From JAHEDH01 sp963753285 (GTDB taxonomy: Bacteria; Actinomycetota; Acidimicrobiia; Spongiisociales; ZC4RG35): a DNA stretch of 64,000 nt. Numbering within the stretch: position 1 is the stretch's first letter; each line of letters opens with the position of its first letter. The notes beneath the pieces are model-generated. The model saw only the letters and a list, made by a program, of their open reading frames with translations, was not told the DNA's origin and did no database searches. This document shows positions 1-10,966 of this stretch, in pieces. The translations under genes were made by a program, and so were the position numbers. The stretch lies in NCBI GenBank assembly GCA_963753285.1, contig CAVWBT010000008.1, positions 268,762 to 332,761 of the forward strand, read 5' to 3'.

Positions 1-2142
<2,142 letters not shown>

Positions 2143-2246
2143 AGACACCGATGGTACCTCTCGAGCACTGGTATTCGACCGCATCGAGGCGCTGACGGCG
2201 CCGCCAACCCGAGGAGGGTGGCCCGATGTGGGAGACCCTGGCGTGG

Positions 2247-2264
2247 GACGTGAGACGTGAGACG
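2247..2264. repeat. Short heptamer tandem repeat (GACGTGA family)
   Basis: Two and a half copies of GACGTGA lie between secA and the response regulator gene. The unit is the same as the long heptamer array at 30785-30913 read on the other strand. It is short enough to be chance if seen alone; the second locus makes it notable. Confidence 0.5.
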
Positions 2265-2293
2265 GCGAACGAGGCGCCGGCCGAGACAGCCCC

Positions 2294-2953
2294 TCAGTCG
2301 AGACTGATGAGCCCTTCTCGGACTGCGAACATGACCGCTTCGTTGCGGGAGCCCAATCCGAGCTTGTCGAGGATGTTGCGCACGTGGTTCTTCACGGTGT
2401 TCTCGGAAATGAACAGCTTCTCGCCGACTTCCCGGGACGTGGCGCCGGCTGCGATCGACTCGAGCACCTCGATCTCACGGCCGGTGAGTGCCGGTTTGCG
2501 GCTGGACGACAGATCCCGGTGGCGAAGAAGGTGTGCGACCGTATCGAACAACAGGCCGCCCATGTAGGGAGAGATGACCGCTCCGCCTTCGAGCACGTCG
2601 TTGAGTTTCCTCACGAGCTCGGGCATCGGAGTGTCTTTGATGATGTAGCCCCGAGCTCCGGCCTTGATGGCCTTCAAGAGGTCCTCTTCGGACTCGGATG
2701 ATGTCAGGAGCACGACCTTGGTCTTCGGCGCTGCCTCGATGATCTTGTCGACGACGTCGAGACCCGAGATTCCCGGCATGAGAACGTCGAGCAACATGAG
2801 ATCGGCCTGGTGTTCCTTCGCCATGTCGACCGCATCGAGCGCCGTGGCGGCCTGTCCGACTACGTCGAATCCTTCGCTCTTCAGCGCCGCCGACAGGCCC
2901 GCTTGAATGAGCGGCGCGTCGTCCACGATGATGATGTTCCTGGTGGCGGTCAT
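2294..2953 (-). CDS. LuxR/NarL-family two-component response regulator
   Basis: This is a DNA-binding response regulator of 219 residues. The receiver domain (about 5-120) has the acidic pair DD at 11-12, the phospho-acceptor Asp56 in LLDVLMPG, a conserved Thr in LLTSSE, and the Lys of YIIKD. The C-terminal LuxR helix-turn-helix (about 155-215) shows LTGREIEVLESIAAG and SENTVKNHVRNILDKL. An ATG 48 bp upstream is in frame, but the ATG at 2953 follows a GGAG about 11 bases upstream and starts just before the first strand, so I prefer it. No histidine kinase lies next to it, so the signal is unknown. It follows secA on the same strand but is separated by about 150 bp. Confidence 0.93.
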   Translation of the reverse strand: MTATRNIIIVDDAPLIQAGLSAALKSEGFDVVGQAATALDAVDMAKEHQADLMLLDVLMPGISGLDVVDKIIEAAPKTKVVLLTSSESEEDLLKAIKAGARGYIIKDTPMPELVRKLNDVLEGGAVISPYMGGLLFDTVAHLLRHRDLSSSRKPALTGREIEVLESIAAGATSREVGEKLFISENTVKNHVRNILDKLGLGSRNEAVMFAVREGLISLD

Positions 2954-3123
2954 TGCCGATTGACTCCGTGACCTCGGTGACTGGCGTATCGCACTGGTCA
3001 TCGTCGCGTTTCCCCGTCGACTTGATCAAAAAAGGGGCTACTTCTTTCTGACTAGTCACCCTAGTCCCTGATCCCACTCAGCGTGAGGCAACTCGACCCA
3101 CGATTCCCGAGATTCCGGCGAGC

Positions 3124-3675
3124 TCACACACTGACCGTGGCAGTGACTGCCGCGACCACCGCACCGTCGAGTGCGGCGGCGGCCGTCTCGAGCGTGATGC
3201 CCGTGGTGAGCACGTCATCGACCAACACCGCTCCCGAAGGCCTGTCGCCCGACACCCCGAACACGGGTGCGTCCCGCTGACTCACGACCCGACCGGCGTG
3301 ACGCCTGCCGTAGACCGCAGGTTTGAGCGACATCACCACCGGAAGGCCCGTGAGCTCGGCGAGATGCTCCGCAAGGAGCACGGCCGGATCGACCCCATAG
3401 CGAATCGTCCGCCACCTCGTTCTCGGTATCGGGATCAGGGCAGCAGCTTCGTGCGGCACGAGGTGGGCCATCCCCTCGGCCGCGAGGACGAGCCCGGCGG
3501 AGGACACGGCCTCGTATTTCAGCCGGTGAACGAGCGTTCGGGCCGGGCCATCGTGGACGAACCCGCTGCGTGCGATCCCGAACGACAGCAGTCGATCAGG
3601 CCCAGGGCGGAGCCTGCCCCGGCACGAGGCACACAGCGACCGGCGATTCCACCGCCGACATGCCAGACAGACCAT
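3124..3675 (-). CDS. ComF-family phosphoribosyltransferase-like protein
   Basis: The 183-residue protein has an N-terminal zinc-ribbon-like pair of Cys motifs (CLAC and CASC) and a C-terminal type I phosphoribosyltransferase fold with the PRPP-loop signature VLVDDVLTTGITL. This is the layout of ComF/GntX proteins, implicated in DNA uptake in Firmicutes and Proteobacteria; the role in actinobacteria is unsettled. The family is usually 190-240 residues, so this is a compact member. The ATG at 3675 sits just before the first Cys pair; no good ribosome binding site is visible. No competence genes are nearby. Confidence 0.85.
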   Translation of the reverse strand: MVCLACRRWNRRSLCASCRGRLRPGPDRLLSFGIARSGFVHDGPARTLVHRLKYEAVSSAGLVLAAEGMAHLVPHEAAALIPIPRTRWRTIRYGVDPAVLLAEHLAELTGLPVVMSLKPAVYGRRHAGRVVSQRDAPVFGVSGDRPSGAVLVDDVLTTGITLETAAAALDGAVVAAVTATVSV

Positions 3676-3908
3676 GCGCCCATCGTGTGCGGTGGGTGGG
3701 ACAAGAACGCGCCACGCCTGAAGAGCGCCGTGCGATGTGCGATGTGCGATCGAGACGCCGAGGCAGCAGGCTCGAAGAAGCCCGACGAGCGCCTTCTCGC
3801 TGCACGCGGCACCACAACGCGCTGCGGCAGCCCCGGCCGACCGGCGTCTGTAATGGACTCGTGATTCCCACCGGACCCGAAGATCATCCGTCCATCAGTC
3901 GGCCGGAA

Positions 3909-5159
3909 TCAAGTCGTGCCTTCTTGCCATCCGGAGAGGTAGGCGACCTGATCTTCGGTGAGTTCCTCGAGGCCGAATCCGAGCGCCTCGAGCTTGATCC
4001 TGGCGACCCTGGCATCGATCTCGGGAGGGAGCGTGTAGATCTGTGGCTCGAGTGAGCCGTGGTTCTGAACGAGCCATTCCGCTGCCAGCGCCTGGTTCGA
4101 GAAGGACAGGTCCATCACGTCGGCCGGGTGACCTTCGGCGGCGCCCAGGTTCACGAGTCGGCCTTCGGCGGCGACCAGGATGCGTCGCCCGTCGGGCATC
4201 ACGTACTCGTCCAGGTTCGCCCGAATCGGCTTCGAGGATCCAGCCATCTCCTGCAGCGCGGTCAGCTCGAGCTCGATGTCGAAGTGACCGGCGTTGGCGA
4301 GGATTGCGCCATCTCGCATCCGTTCGAAGTGCCGCCGTCGCAGAACATGCTTGTTGCCGGTCACGGTGATGAAGATGTGGCCGATCTCGGCCGCATCGTC
4401 CGCAGTGAGAACACGATGGCCGTCCATGACGGCCTGAATGGCGCGAATCGGATCCACCTCGACCACGATCACGTGCGCTCCGAAGCCGCGAGCCCGGTCC
4501 GCCACGCCCTGACCACAGTCTCCGTAGCCAACGACGACCACGTTCAACCCGGCGATGAGGACATTCGACGCCCGAATGATCCCATCCATGGCCGACTGGC
4601 CTGTCCCGTACCGATTGTCGAACAGATGCTTCGTCTGGCTGTCGTTGACAGCGACGACCGGCACTCGCAGGGTGCCATCGGCAGCCATGGCGCGGAGACG
4701 GATCACTCCCGTCGTCGTCTCCTCCGTCGAACCGATCGGATTCAACTCGGTCCTCGTCGTGTGCAGGATGGTCGCCAGGTCTGCCCCGTCGTCCATGGTG
4801 ATGTCGGGTTCGAGGTCCAGCGTCGAGTGGATGTGGCTGTAGTAGGTGTCGGAGTCCTCACCTCGGATGGCGAAGACCGGAATCCCCTCGGCGACCAGGG
4901 CCGCTGCGATGTCGTCCTGGGTCGAGAGCGGGTTCGAAGCGCAGAGAACCGGCCTGGCTCCGCCGTCGCGCAGCGCCAGCATGAGATTCGCCGTCTCGGC
5001 GGTGACATGGAGGCAGGCTGCGATCGTACGGCCTTCGAGCGGCTTCTCCTCACGGAATCGCTCGCGTATCGTTGCGAGCACCGGCATCCGGCGGCCGGCC
5101 CATTCGAGTCTGCGCGCGCCCTCCTCGGAGAGGGTCGGAGTGGCGATGTCGAACTGCAT
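3909..5159 (-). CDS. ahcY: Adenosylhomocysteinase
   Basis: S-adenosyl-L-homocysteine hydrolase splits SAH into homocysteine and adenosine, clearing the product of methyltransferases. The 416-residue protein is of the short type that lacks the roughly 40-residue insertion of the eukaryotic and mycobacterial enzymes. It shows the NAD-binding glycine motif GYGDCGQG at about 211-218, VTGNKHV, and the substrate-region residues in NDSQTKHLFDNRYGTGQS. The start is well supported by AAGGA about 7 bases upstream of the ATG. It lies downstream of manB and the Trm112-like gene on the same strand, as in other actinobacteria where sahH is near manB. Confidence 0.97.
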   Translation of the reverse strand: MQFDIATPTLSEEGARRLEWAGRRMPVLATIRERFREEKPLEGRTIAACLHVTAETANLMLALRDGGARPVLCASNPLSTQDDIAAALVAEGIPVFAIRGEDSDTYYSHIHSTLDLEPDITMDDGADLATILHTTRTELNPIGSTEETTTGVIRLRAMAADGTLRVPVVAVNDSQTKHLFDNRYGTGQSAMDGIIRASNVLIAGLNVVVVGYGDCGQGVADRARGFGAHVIVVEVDPIRAIQAVMDGHRVLTADDAAEIGHIFITVTGNKHVLRRRHFERMRDGAILANAGHFDIELELTALQEMAGSSKPIRANLDEYVMPDGRRILVAAEGRLVNLGAAEGHPADVMDLSFSNQALAAEWLVQNHGSLEPQIYTLPPEIDARVARIKLEALGFGLEELTEDQVAYLSGWQEGTT

Positions 5160-5230
5160 TCGGTGTCCTTAGAGAGTCGTCTTGCGTCGCTGCGGGAGCC
5201 TACCGAGTGCGACCCGCTCGGAGACATCCC

Positions 5231-5386
5231 TCAATCGGGCGGCAGCATGTTCGGGATCCCGTCGGACACCGCGAAGTGATGGCCGTTCGGACATTCGAGC
5301 ATCGAGTCGGTCTCGTTCTCGGTCAGCTTCTCTTTGCAGACCGTGCACCGCAGGATCTCCAGCAGCTCATTCGATATCAGACTCAC
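5231..5386 (-). CDS. Trm112-family small zinc protein
   Basis: A 51-residue protein with a GTG start. It reads VSLISNELLEILRC, then CTVCKEKL, then CPNGHHFAVSDGIPNMLP. One Cys pair (CTVC), a later Cys, and the closing DGIPNML motif are the hallmarks of the Trm112/YcaR family, small zinc-binding partners that in eukaryotes and archaea activate methyltransferases. The GTG overlaps the manB stop by four bases (GTGA), so it is translationally coupled to manB. A Trm112-like gene next to manB is a recurrent actinobacterial arrangement. It is too short for most ORF filters. Confidence 0.9.
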   Translation of the reverse strand: MSLISNELLEILRCTVCKEKLTENETDSMLECPNGHHFAVSDGIPNMLPPD

Positions 5387-6723
5387 AGGCCCTCCACGAT
5401 CTCGGAAACGGAACGCACCAGCTCCTCAACGGTAGACCGATCACCCGCCTCGACGTTCAGTCTGAGGAACGGCTCGGTGTTCGATGGCCTGAGGTTGAAC
5501 CAACGGTCCTCCCAGGAGAGGGTCAGCCCGTCGAGCCGATCGACCTCAGCTGTCGGGTAGGAGCGCTCGACGGCCGTCATTGCCTCGCCGGCATCGTCGA
5601 CTCTCAGGTTCACCTCACCCGATGCCTCGTACCTCTCGACGCTGCGACGCAACTCCGACAGCGACACACCAGACTCAGACAGGACCTGGAGCAACACGAG
5701 CATCGCGAGCATCCCCGAGTCGGCGCGGAAGTTGTCGGCGAAGTAGTAATGGCCCGAATGCTCGCCGCCGAACACAGCCCCGGTCTCGGCCATCACTGCC
5801 TTGATGAACGAGTGACCGACCCGTGTTCGAATCGGCGTTCCGCCCTGCTCGGAGATGATCTCGGGGACCGACCTCGACGTGATCAGGTTGTGCACGATCG
5901 ATGCCCCCGGGCGCCGTGCGAGGAACCAGGTGGCCACGAGCGCGGTCGTCGTCGAGCCCGACAGCACCTCGCCGGTGTCGTCGATGAAGAATGCGCGGTC
6001 GGCATCACCGTCGAAGGCGACCCCGAGGTCGGCACCGGCCTGACGCACCGCCGCGATCAAGTCCACGAGATTCTCCGGCTCGAGCGGATTCGCAGGATGA
6101 TTGGGGAACGTGCCGTCCGGTTCCAGGTACAGACCCTGTAGGTGGGCCTGGAGACGATCGAACACCTTCTCCACGGCAATGCCCGCCATGCCATTGCCGC
6201 CGTCGACCACCACGTCGAGTGCTGAGATCGCGGATGTGTCGACGATGCCAAGAAGGTGGTCCACGTAGTCCTGAACTGCCTCGACGCTCCTGATCGACCC
6301 AGCGGCTCCGGTCGGGTTCACACCGTCGATGACGAGCTGTTTGATGTCGCCGAGCCCGGAGTCGACGCCGATCGGCGCGGCGCCAGGGCCGCACAGCTTG
6401 ATCCCGTTGTACCCGGCGGGGTTGTGGCTGGCGGTGATCATGACGCCCGGGATGTCATCCCGACCGCTTGCGAAGTAGACCAGGTCGGTCGGCACCGCCC
6501 CCAGCGCATCGACATCACATCCGACTGAAGTGATCCCTTCCGAAAGGGCGTCGGCGAGACCGGGCGACGATGGCCGGCAGTCGAAGCCGACGGCGATGCG
6601 ATCGGCGCCCGACCACGAGGCGAACGCGGCGCCAACACCACGGACGAGGGACTCGTCGAGCTCACCGGTGTCCACCCTGCCGCGGATGTCGTAGGCCTTG
6701 AACACGGATTCGATGGCGCCCAT
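5383..6723 (-). CDS. manB: Phosphomannomutase/phosphoglucomutase
   Basis: Alpha-D-phosphohexomutase interconverting hexose 6- and 1-phosphates; the mannose-1-phosphate product feeds GDP-mannose and glycan synthesis. The 446-residue protein has the four expected landmarks: catalytic Ser99 in TASHNP, the metal loop DGDADR, the sugar-binding GGEHSGH, and the phosphate-binding RPSNTEPFLR near the C-terminus. The ATG at 6723 is preceded by GAGAGG three bases upstream and begins immediately before AYDIRG, which is how the family starts. It overlaps the Trm112-like gene by GTGA and is divergent from a Dpm1-like glycosyltransferase. Confidence 0.96.
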   Translation of the reverse strand: MGAIESVFKAYDIRGRVDTGELDESLVRGVGAAFASWSGADRIAVGFDCRPSSPGLADALSEGITSVGCDVDALGAVPTDLVYFASGRDDIPGVMITASHNPAGYNGIKLCGPGAAPIGVDSGLGDIKQLVIDGVNPTGAAGSIRSVEAVQDYVDHLLGIVDTSAISALDVVVDGGNGMAGIAVEKVFDRLQAHLQGLYLEPDGTFPNHPANPLEPENLVDLIAAVRQAGADLGVAFDGDADRAFFIDDTGEVLSGSTTTALVATWFLARRPGASIVHNLITSRSVPEIISEQGGTPIRTRVGHSFIKAVMAETGAVFGGEHSGHYYFADNFRADSGMLAMLVLLQVLSESGVSLSELRRSVERYEASGEVNLRVDDAGEAMTAVERSYPTAEVDRLDGLTLSWEDRWFNLRPSNTEPFLRLNVEAGDRSTVEELVRSVSEIVEGL

Positions 6724-6775
6724 GGGCCTCTCGGGGTTGGAATGAATTGCATTGTATGTGAACCTGTGCCGCTCT

Positions 6776-7501
6776 ATGGGTCGGGCTGCACACACACTGT
6801 CGGTCGTGATGCCGGCATATCAGCTTGCCGGTGTCATCGAACAGAACATCTCCACCGTGTTCGAGGCACTCTCCGAGCTCGATCTGGAAGTGGTCGTCGT
6901 CGACGATGGCTCGACCGACGGAACCGGCGATGCCGTCGAACGAGCGCAGGGCAGTCATTCGAGACTGGTGTCGGTTCGGCTCCCGGTGAACCGTGGCAAG
7001 GGACGGGCGCTGTTGTCCGGTTTCGAAGCCAGCAGCGGAGACAACGTCGTGTTCCTCGACGCCGACCTCGACCTCCCCCCGGACCAGATCCCCGCGTTCA
7101 TCTCCAAGCTGGACGACGCCGACATCGTGGTCGGTACCAAGCGCGCGAGCATGGCGACAGGAGCCTATCCAGGCATACGGCGCATCCTGAGCCGGATCTT
7201 TGCGTTCGCGACCGGTGGCGTCTTTCGGCTGCCCGTGAGCGAAACCCAGACCGGCCTGAAGGCCTTCAGGCGGGAAGTACTGGAGACACTCGCCGAAAGC
7301 GTCAGGATCGACCGCTACGCCTTCGACATCGAACTCCTGGTGCGAGCCCGAGCTGCCGGGTTCTCCATGGCCGAGACACCGGTCAGACTCGGTGGGCGGG
7401 CGGCGGAATCGAGCCTCCGACCGTCCATGATGTGGAACCTGGCAAGAGACACCGCCCGGATCGCCTGGTGGTGGCTGACAGAGCCGGGCTTCAGACGGTG
7501 A
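6776..7501 (+). CDS. GT2 glycosyltransferase, polyprenyl-phosphate mannose synthase-like
   Basis: A 241-residue single-domain GT-A enzyme. It begins LSVVMPAYQLAG and has the nucleotide-binding VVVDDGSTDGT, the metal-binding DAD in FLDADLDLPPDQ, and the SETQTGLKAFRREV segment typical of Dpm1-like polyprenyl-phosphate mannosyl/glucosyl transferases. It lacks C-terminal membrane helices, so it is the soluble or peripheral type. The ATG at 6776 is preferred over an in-frame TTG 24 bp upstream. It is divergent from manB, which would supply mannose-1-phosphate, and its 3-prime end overlaps that of the membrane protein gene that follows on the opposite strand. Confidence 0.88.
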   Translation: MGRAAHTLSVVMPAYQLAGVIEQNISTVFEALSELDLEVVVVDDGSTDGTGDAVERAQGSHSRLVSVRLPVNRGKGRALLSGFEASSGDNVVFLDADLDLPPDQIPAFISKLDDADIVVGTKRASMATGAYPGIRRILSRIFAFATGGVFRLPVSETQTGLKAFRREVLETLAESVRIDRYAFDIELLVRARAAGFSMAETPVRLGGRAAESSLRPSMMWNLARDTARIAWWWLTEPGFRR

Positions 7502-9821
7502 CCGTCTCCGGGACAGCCGGGTCTTCTCCCTGATCTGCCCCGCCGAAGCGCCGGCGAACCGAGGGGACGACCTTGAACGACACGAGGCCGGCGATCGCAA
7601 CGAGCGTCGCTCCGAATCCGACGAACTCGATCCACGATCGACCGAATCGGAGCTCGACGCGCTCGGAGGTTGGAACGACGACCATGAGACTGGGGGCCGC
7701 CCGGTACGGGCCCTCTGCTCCCTCGGCGATCCAATTCGGGAAATACGAGACCTTCACGAGGTGGGGAACACCGACCGCCTCGGTTTCGAAACTCAGCCAG
7801 TCGTCGCCGATCTCGATGTTCGTCACCTCCCCCGCGGTGTCGAGCGATCGTGCAGCGTCGACGGAACCTGCATCCGGCACCCTCGGCCATTCATCGGGCC
7901 CCTCGGCGACCAACCACCGATCGAGCGTTCCCACGGAGCCGTACCACTCGAGTGCGACCTCGCCGAAGCTCTCGCGTTGATCCGTCGGCGGGTCGTACAC
8001 GGACGGTTCGAAGACGGCGACGTCGACCAGGTCGGAGTCATCGACTTCGAAGATCGTGAAGGGCTCGGATCGCTCGACCTCCGTGAGCCGCGGATCGTCG
8101 ACTGCCTTCTCCTCGGCTTCGTCGGTGAAGCTGACGTAGTAATCGACGCCGTACAGTTGGAGGTGAGGGATCCCTCGATCGAAGTCGAAGGTGTAGTAGT
8201 CGAGTCCCGGTACGGGACGGCTGGGAGCCAGGCTCATCTCCGCCTGATTCAGGAAGTGGAACGGGACGGTCAGCGACGATTCGAAGAACAGTCCCTCCAT
8301 CGATTGGTGACCCTGTCCGACCCAGTACGGGATCAGCATCAGCGACATCGTCGTGCCGTATTGGTTCAACTCGCTGTTGAACTCCCACTGATACCTTCCG
8401 TCAGGCAGACCCTCGACACTGCGCATGAACGCCTGGTATTCCCCGAAGGTCTCTTTGCCCTCGTATCCCGAGTAGTTCCACCGTGCCCAGCCGTCGACGA
8501 ACGTGACACCGGCAAGCGCTCCGAGTGCGAGGACGGCCGAGGCCGTCGCGGTCACCACCGATGCGGTCTTCACCGGTCCGCTCCACGCGAACGTGGATGC
8601 GATCACACCGACGAAGACCGCCCCGACGATGATCGCCACCCAGCCGGGCAGGTCATCGTTGGCGGTGGTCTGATAGACGGTCAGCGCGCCGACGACCGCC
8701 AACACGATCCGCACGACGGCACGGGGTGAGTGCTCCGGCAGCCGACGCACCCACGTAGACACGAGCGACCCGATCGCCAGCGCGGCGAAGTAGACGACAC
8801 CGAAGTACCAATACGGGAGCATCCGGCCATTCCAAAACTTCCAGCGCCCATCCTCGAAGAAGGACGGCAGGATTTCGGGGAGGATGTTCGGCAACGGGTA
8901 GTACAGGAGCGGCAGCAGCATCAGCCCTGCGACCGGCAGGACGTTCCGGTTCCGACGTACCGCCCACGCAAGACCCACGAGCGCGAACGGGAGCAGGAGC
9001 CACAGCTCGATCGGGAAGATCTCTTCCCATCTCGACAGTGGAGTCCAGGCCATATCGGTGGACAGCGGCAGACGCCACAACAGTGGTATGGCCCAGAAGC
9101 CCGCCAACATCCCCGCCCACACCCATGTCGTGATGACAGGGCCAACAGCGCGTTTCCGGGCGAACAGGATCGCCGAACAGACGACCAGCATGATGATGGT
9201 GAGGATGTGCGAGAGCGCTGCCAGGGCGAACACGACCACGGCCCGCGGGATCAGATTGCGCTCACCGTCGACGATTCGCGCCAACAACCCGAGGTAGACG
9301 AACCCGAGGGCGAACGACCAGCTGTAGGAGAACTCGCCGGCGAGCGTCGAGGCGATGTTGCCCCCGTAGATCGTGAACGACTCCATGAAGACGAACACGG
9401 CACCAGACGATGCGGCGATCGCCGAGACGGTGCGGTTGAAGCGAAACGCCCGAGACATGAAGTAGACGGCGGGCGGCGTGGCCAGCAGCCCCATCACCGT
9501 GACGAGTTTGAACGCGACCCCGTACGGAAGGAAGACGTCGAGGAAGACGATCACGAGCGACGGGAGCGGAAAATAGAAGTAGAACAGCGGGAAGCCGGCA
9601 AACCAATCGTTCGACCATCCGCCGATGCGCCCGCTCGGAAGAAGGACGTCTCGGAGATAGGCGGGGCCGTAGACATGAGCTCCCATGTCGCCACCCGACG
9701 GAGTCGAAGGGTCGAACAGCAGCCATGGGTTCAGGACGAGCAGGATGGCGAGCGACGCCGCTCCGACGACGAGAGCGGGAACGAACGAACGACTCGCGAC
9801 GAAGCGCCGCGCCAGGGTCAT
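7491..9821 (-). CDS. Large polytopic membrane protein (PTPS-related/GT-C-like)
   Basis: A 776-residue protein with about a dozen hydrophobic segments in its first 470 residues, then a periplasm-sized domain and a final membrane helix near the C-terminus followed by a basic tail. The segment with PSGGDMGAH, DWFAGFPLFYFYFPLP and WKFWNGRMLPYWYF resembles the membrane family named for a 6-pyruvoyl-tetrahydropterin-synthase-related domain, and the topology resembles GT-C glycosyltransferases or YfhO-like proteins. I infer a polyprenyl-phosphate-sugar-dependent transferase, but no catalytic residue is demonstrated. The ATG at 9821 lies two bases after the stop of the upstream zinc-ribbon gene, which argues for coupling and against a longer start at 9908. 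Confidence 0.8.
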   Translation of the reverse strand: MTLARRFVASRSFVPALVVGAASLAILLVLNPWLLFDPSTPSGGDMGAHVYGPAYLRDVLLPSGRIGGWSNDWFAGFPLFYFYFPLPSLVIVFLDVFLPYGVAFKLVTVMGLLATPPAVYFMSRAFRFNRTVSAIAASSGAVFVFMESFTIYGGNIASTLAGEFSYSWSFALGFVYLGLLARIVDGERNLIPRAVVVFALAALSHILTIIMLVVCSAILFARKRAVGPVITTWVWAGMLAGFWAIPLLWRLPLSTDMAWTPLSRWEEIFPIELWLLLPFALVGLAWAVRRNRNVLPVAGLMLLPLLYYPLPNILPEILPSFFEDGRWKFWNGRMLPYWYFGVVYFAALAIGSLVSTWVRRLPEHSPRAVVRIVLAVVGALTVYQTTANDDLPGWVAIIVGAVFVGVIASTFAWSGPVKTASVVTATASAVLALGALAGVTFVDGWARWNYSGYEGKETFGEYQAFMRSVEGLPDGRYQWEFNSELNQYGTTMSLMLIPYWVGQGHQSMEGLFFESSLTVPFHFLNQAEMSLAPSRPVPGLDYYTFDFDRGIPHLQLYGVDYYVSFTDEAEEKAVDDPRLTEVERSEPFTIFEVDDSDLVDVAVFEPSVYDPPTDQRESFGEVALEWYGSVGTLDRWLVAEGPDEWPRVPDAGSVDAARSLDTAGEVTNIEIGDDWLSFETEAVGVPHLVKVSYFPNWIAEGAEGPYRAAPSLMVVVPTSERVELRFGRSWIEFVGFGATLVAIAGLVSFKVVPSVRRRFGGADQGEDPAVPETVTV

Positions 9822-9823
9822 GG

Positions 9824-10000
9824 TCAGTTTCGGGGCTTGCGAACCAGGTCGAGGACTTCCCGGAGTTCCATTGTCTCGCCCGAACGATCCCACCACTTCT
9901 CCTCGCATCGATGGCAGGAGAAGAACACCACCTCCGTCTCATCGGGGAGGGTGTGCTGGATCTCGATCACATCTGTGATTCCACATTGTGGGCAGTTCAT
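9824..10000 (-). CDS. Small zinc-ribbon protein
   Basis: A 58-residue protein, MNCPQCGITDV at the start, with CPQC and CHRC pairs spaced about 27 residues apart around a predicted beta-hairpin, followed by a charged helix. This is a rubredoxin/zinc-ribbon pattern and should bind one zinc. The coding frame uses G/C third positions like its neighbours. Its TGA is two bases before the ATG of the large membrane protein, so the pair is probably coupled. Function unknown. Confidence 0.8.
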   Translation of the reverse strand: MNCPQCGITDVIEIQHTLPDETEVVFFSCHRCEEKWWDRSGETMELREVLDLVRKPRN

Positions 10001-10067
10001 GAACCGGGCTCCGGGACGAGTGATGCGAGTGTACGGCGCTCTGACCGTTTAGCGGAGTTCTTCGCGA

Positions 10068-10340
10068 TCACTCGTCGAGCAACCGGCCGATGTACTTCGA
10101 GCGTCGTCGCCCGTTCTCTGTCCAGAAGGCGTACCAGTACGGGCCGTGTGGGCACGACCGGCACTCGGCCTTCCCGCATCGGACACTCCGTTCCCGGAGA
10201 CGGATCGACGGCTCCATCGACCCGACCGGCACGCCGACGCTCTCGAGTCGCGCACGTGCGAGGATGAACAGGCGCCGAAGGCCGGGCTCGTCGAGCTCTC
10301 TGACCGCATCGATCAGATCCCGATCGAGCGAAACGCTCAA
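10068..10340 (-). CDS. Conserved Cys-rich hypothetical protein (DUF6788-like)
   Basis: The C-terminal half carries RCGKAECRSCPHGPYWYAFW followed by NGRRRSKYIG. From memory this Cys-X-n-Cys-HGPYWY module is the one called DUF6788, found in small proteins of many phyla, often near mobile genes; no function is known. The start is uncertain. A TTG at 10340 overlaps the DUF3499 stop (TTGA), the same coupling seen elsewhere in this block; an ATG at 10403 and a GTG at 10442 are in frame but would overlap DUF3499 by 67-106 bp. Confidence 0.65.
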   Translation of the reverse strand: MSVSLDRDLIDAVRELDEPGLRRLFILARARLESVGVPVGSMEPSIRLRERSVRCGKAECRSCPHGPYWYAFWTENGRRRSKYIGRLLDE

Positions 10341-10564
10341 GCGACTTCGCTGGATCCGGGAGTGAACAGGCGGGTGACGTTCCGGCGGTCGGTCAACGTC
10401 CATGCGACCGGAGGTGTCATGCGGTCCGCATGCCCGGTGCACAGCGAATAGCCGCGACCGCGCTCGGTATCCGGCTCGAGCTCATCGAGCCAGACGGCCC
10501 GCTCGCCGTAGTCGAAGGTCATGAGCGCCGCAGCGGGCGTGGAGCAACGTACACAGGTGAACAT
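10337..10564 (-). CDS. DUF3499 family protein
   Basis: A 75-residue protein starting MFTCVRCSTPAAALMTFDYG with a central CTGHADRMTPPVAW. The N-terminal CxxC, the TFDY strand and the LCxxHAxRMTxPxxW motif match the actinobacterial DUF3499 family, which sits near manB and the F420 genes in many actinobacteria (for example Rv3258c near manB and fbiAB in Mycobacterium tuberculosis). It probably binds zinc through the Cys and His residues. Function unknown. No Shine-Dalgarno sequence is visible. Confidence 0.85.
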   Translation of the reverse strand: MFTCVRCSTPAAALMTFDYGERAVWLDELEPDTERGRGYSLCTGHADRMTPPVAWTLTDRRNVTRLFTPGSSEVA

Positions 10565-10597
10565 GTGGAGGAACGGTAGGAGGACCGGCCGTTTCGA

Positions 10598-10966
10598 TCA
10601 AGGACCGAGCCAACGAAGTAGAGCCCGCTCCGAAGGGATGCCCTCCGCCATCCAACCGGGACGTCCGGTCGGGACCCAGACCACGGTCGGCACCAGAGCG
10701 ATACCGTGCTTCTCGAACAGGGGCGCCTCGGACTCGTAGGTGTGTTCGGAGTACGAGAGGCGGGCCCGCTCGATCATCGATCGCGCGCGCGAACAGGAGC
10801 CGCAGCTCTCTGAGCTGAACAGATGGATGCCCGGTTCGAGCCCTGCGGATTCGAAGGGGCGACGGCGCCACGCCCGTCCTCGTCTCGACACCACCGCGGC
10901 AGCTGCAGCTGCGGCTGCGATCGCCGCAGCCACGACGAGTCTCACGACGAACTCGTCCACGTTCAC
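10598..10966 (-). CDS. Membrane-anchored thioredoxin-like protein
   Basis: A 122-residue protein with an N-terminal, very Ala-rich transmembrane helix (about 7-26), a basic stop-transfer stretch, and a thioredoxin/glutaredoxin-like domain whose active site is Cys54-Gly-Ser-Cys57 in SSESCGSCSRA, followed later by the cis-Pro segment IALVPTVVW. It could act as a thiol-disulfide oxidoreductase on the side of the membrane where its C-terminus lies. The GTG at 10966 overlaps the stop of the upstream DUF5719 gene (GTGA) and has a GGGGA just before it; earlier in-frame starts lie inside that gene. Confidence 0.75.
   Translation of the reverse strand: MNVDEFVVRLVVAAAIAAAAAAAAVVSRRGRAWRRRPFESAGLEPGIHLFSSESCGSCSRARSMIERARLSYSEHTYESEAPLFEKHGIALVPTVVWVPTGRPGWMAEGIPSERALLRWLGP

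Noticed and set aside
3519..3887. 122-codon frame upstream of comF on the minus strand
   Set aside because: It overlaps comF in another frame and has no ribosome binding site or recognisable motif.
8730..10052. 440-codon plus-strand frame rich in Arg/Asp/Gln
   Set aside because: Antisense to the large membrane protein and zinc-ribbon genes, with composition typical of shadows of hydrophobic coding sequence.
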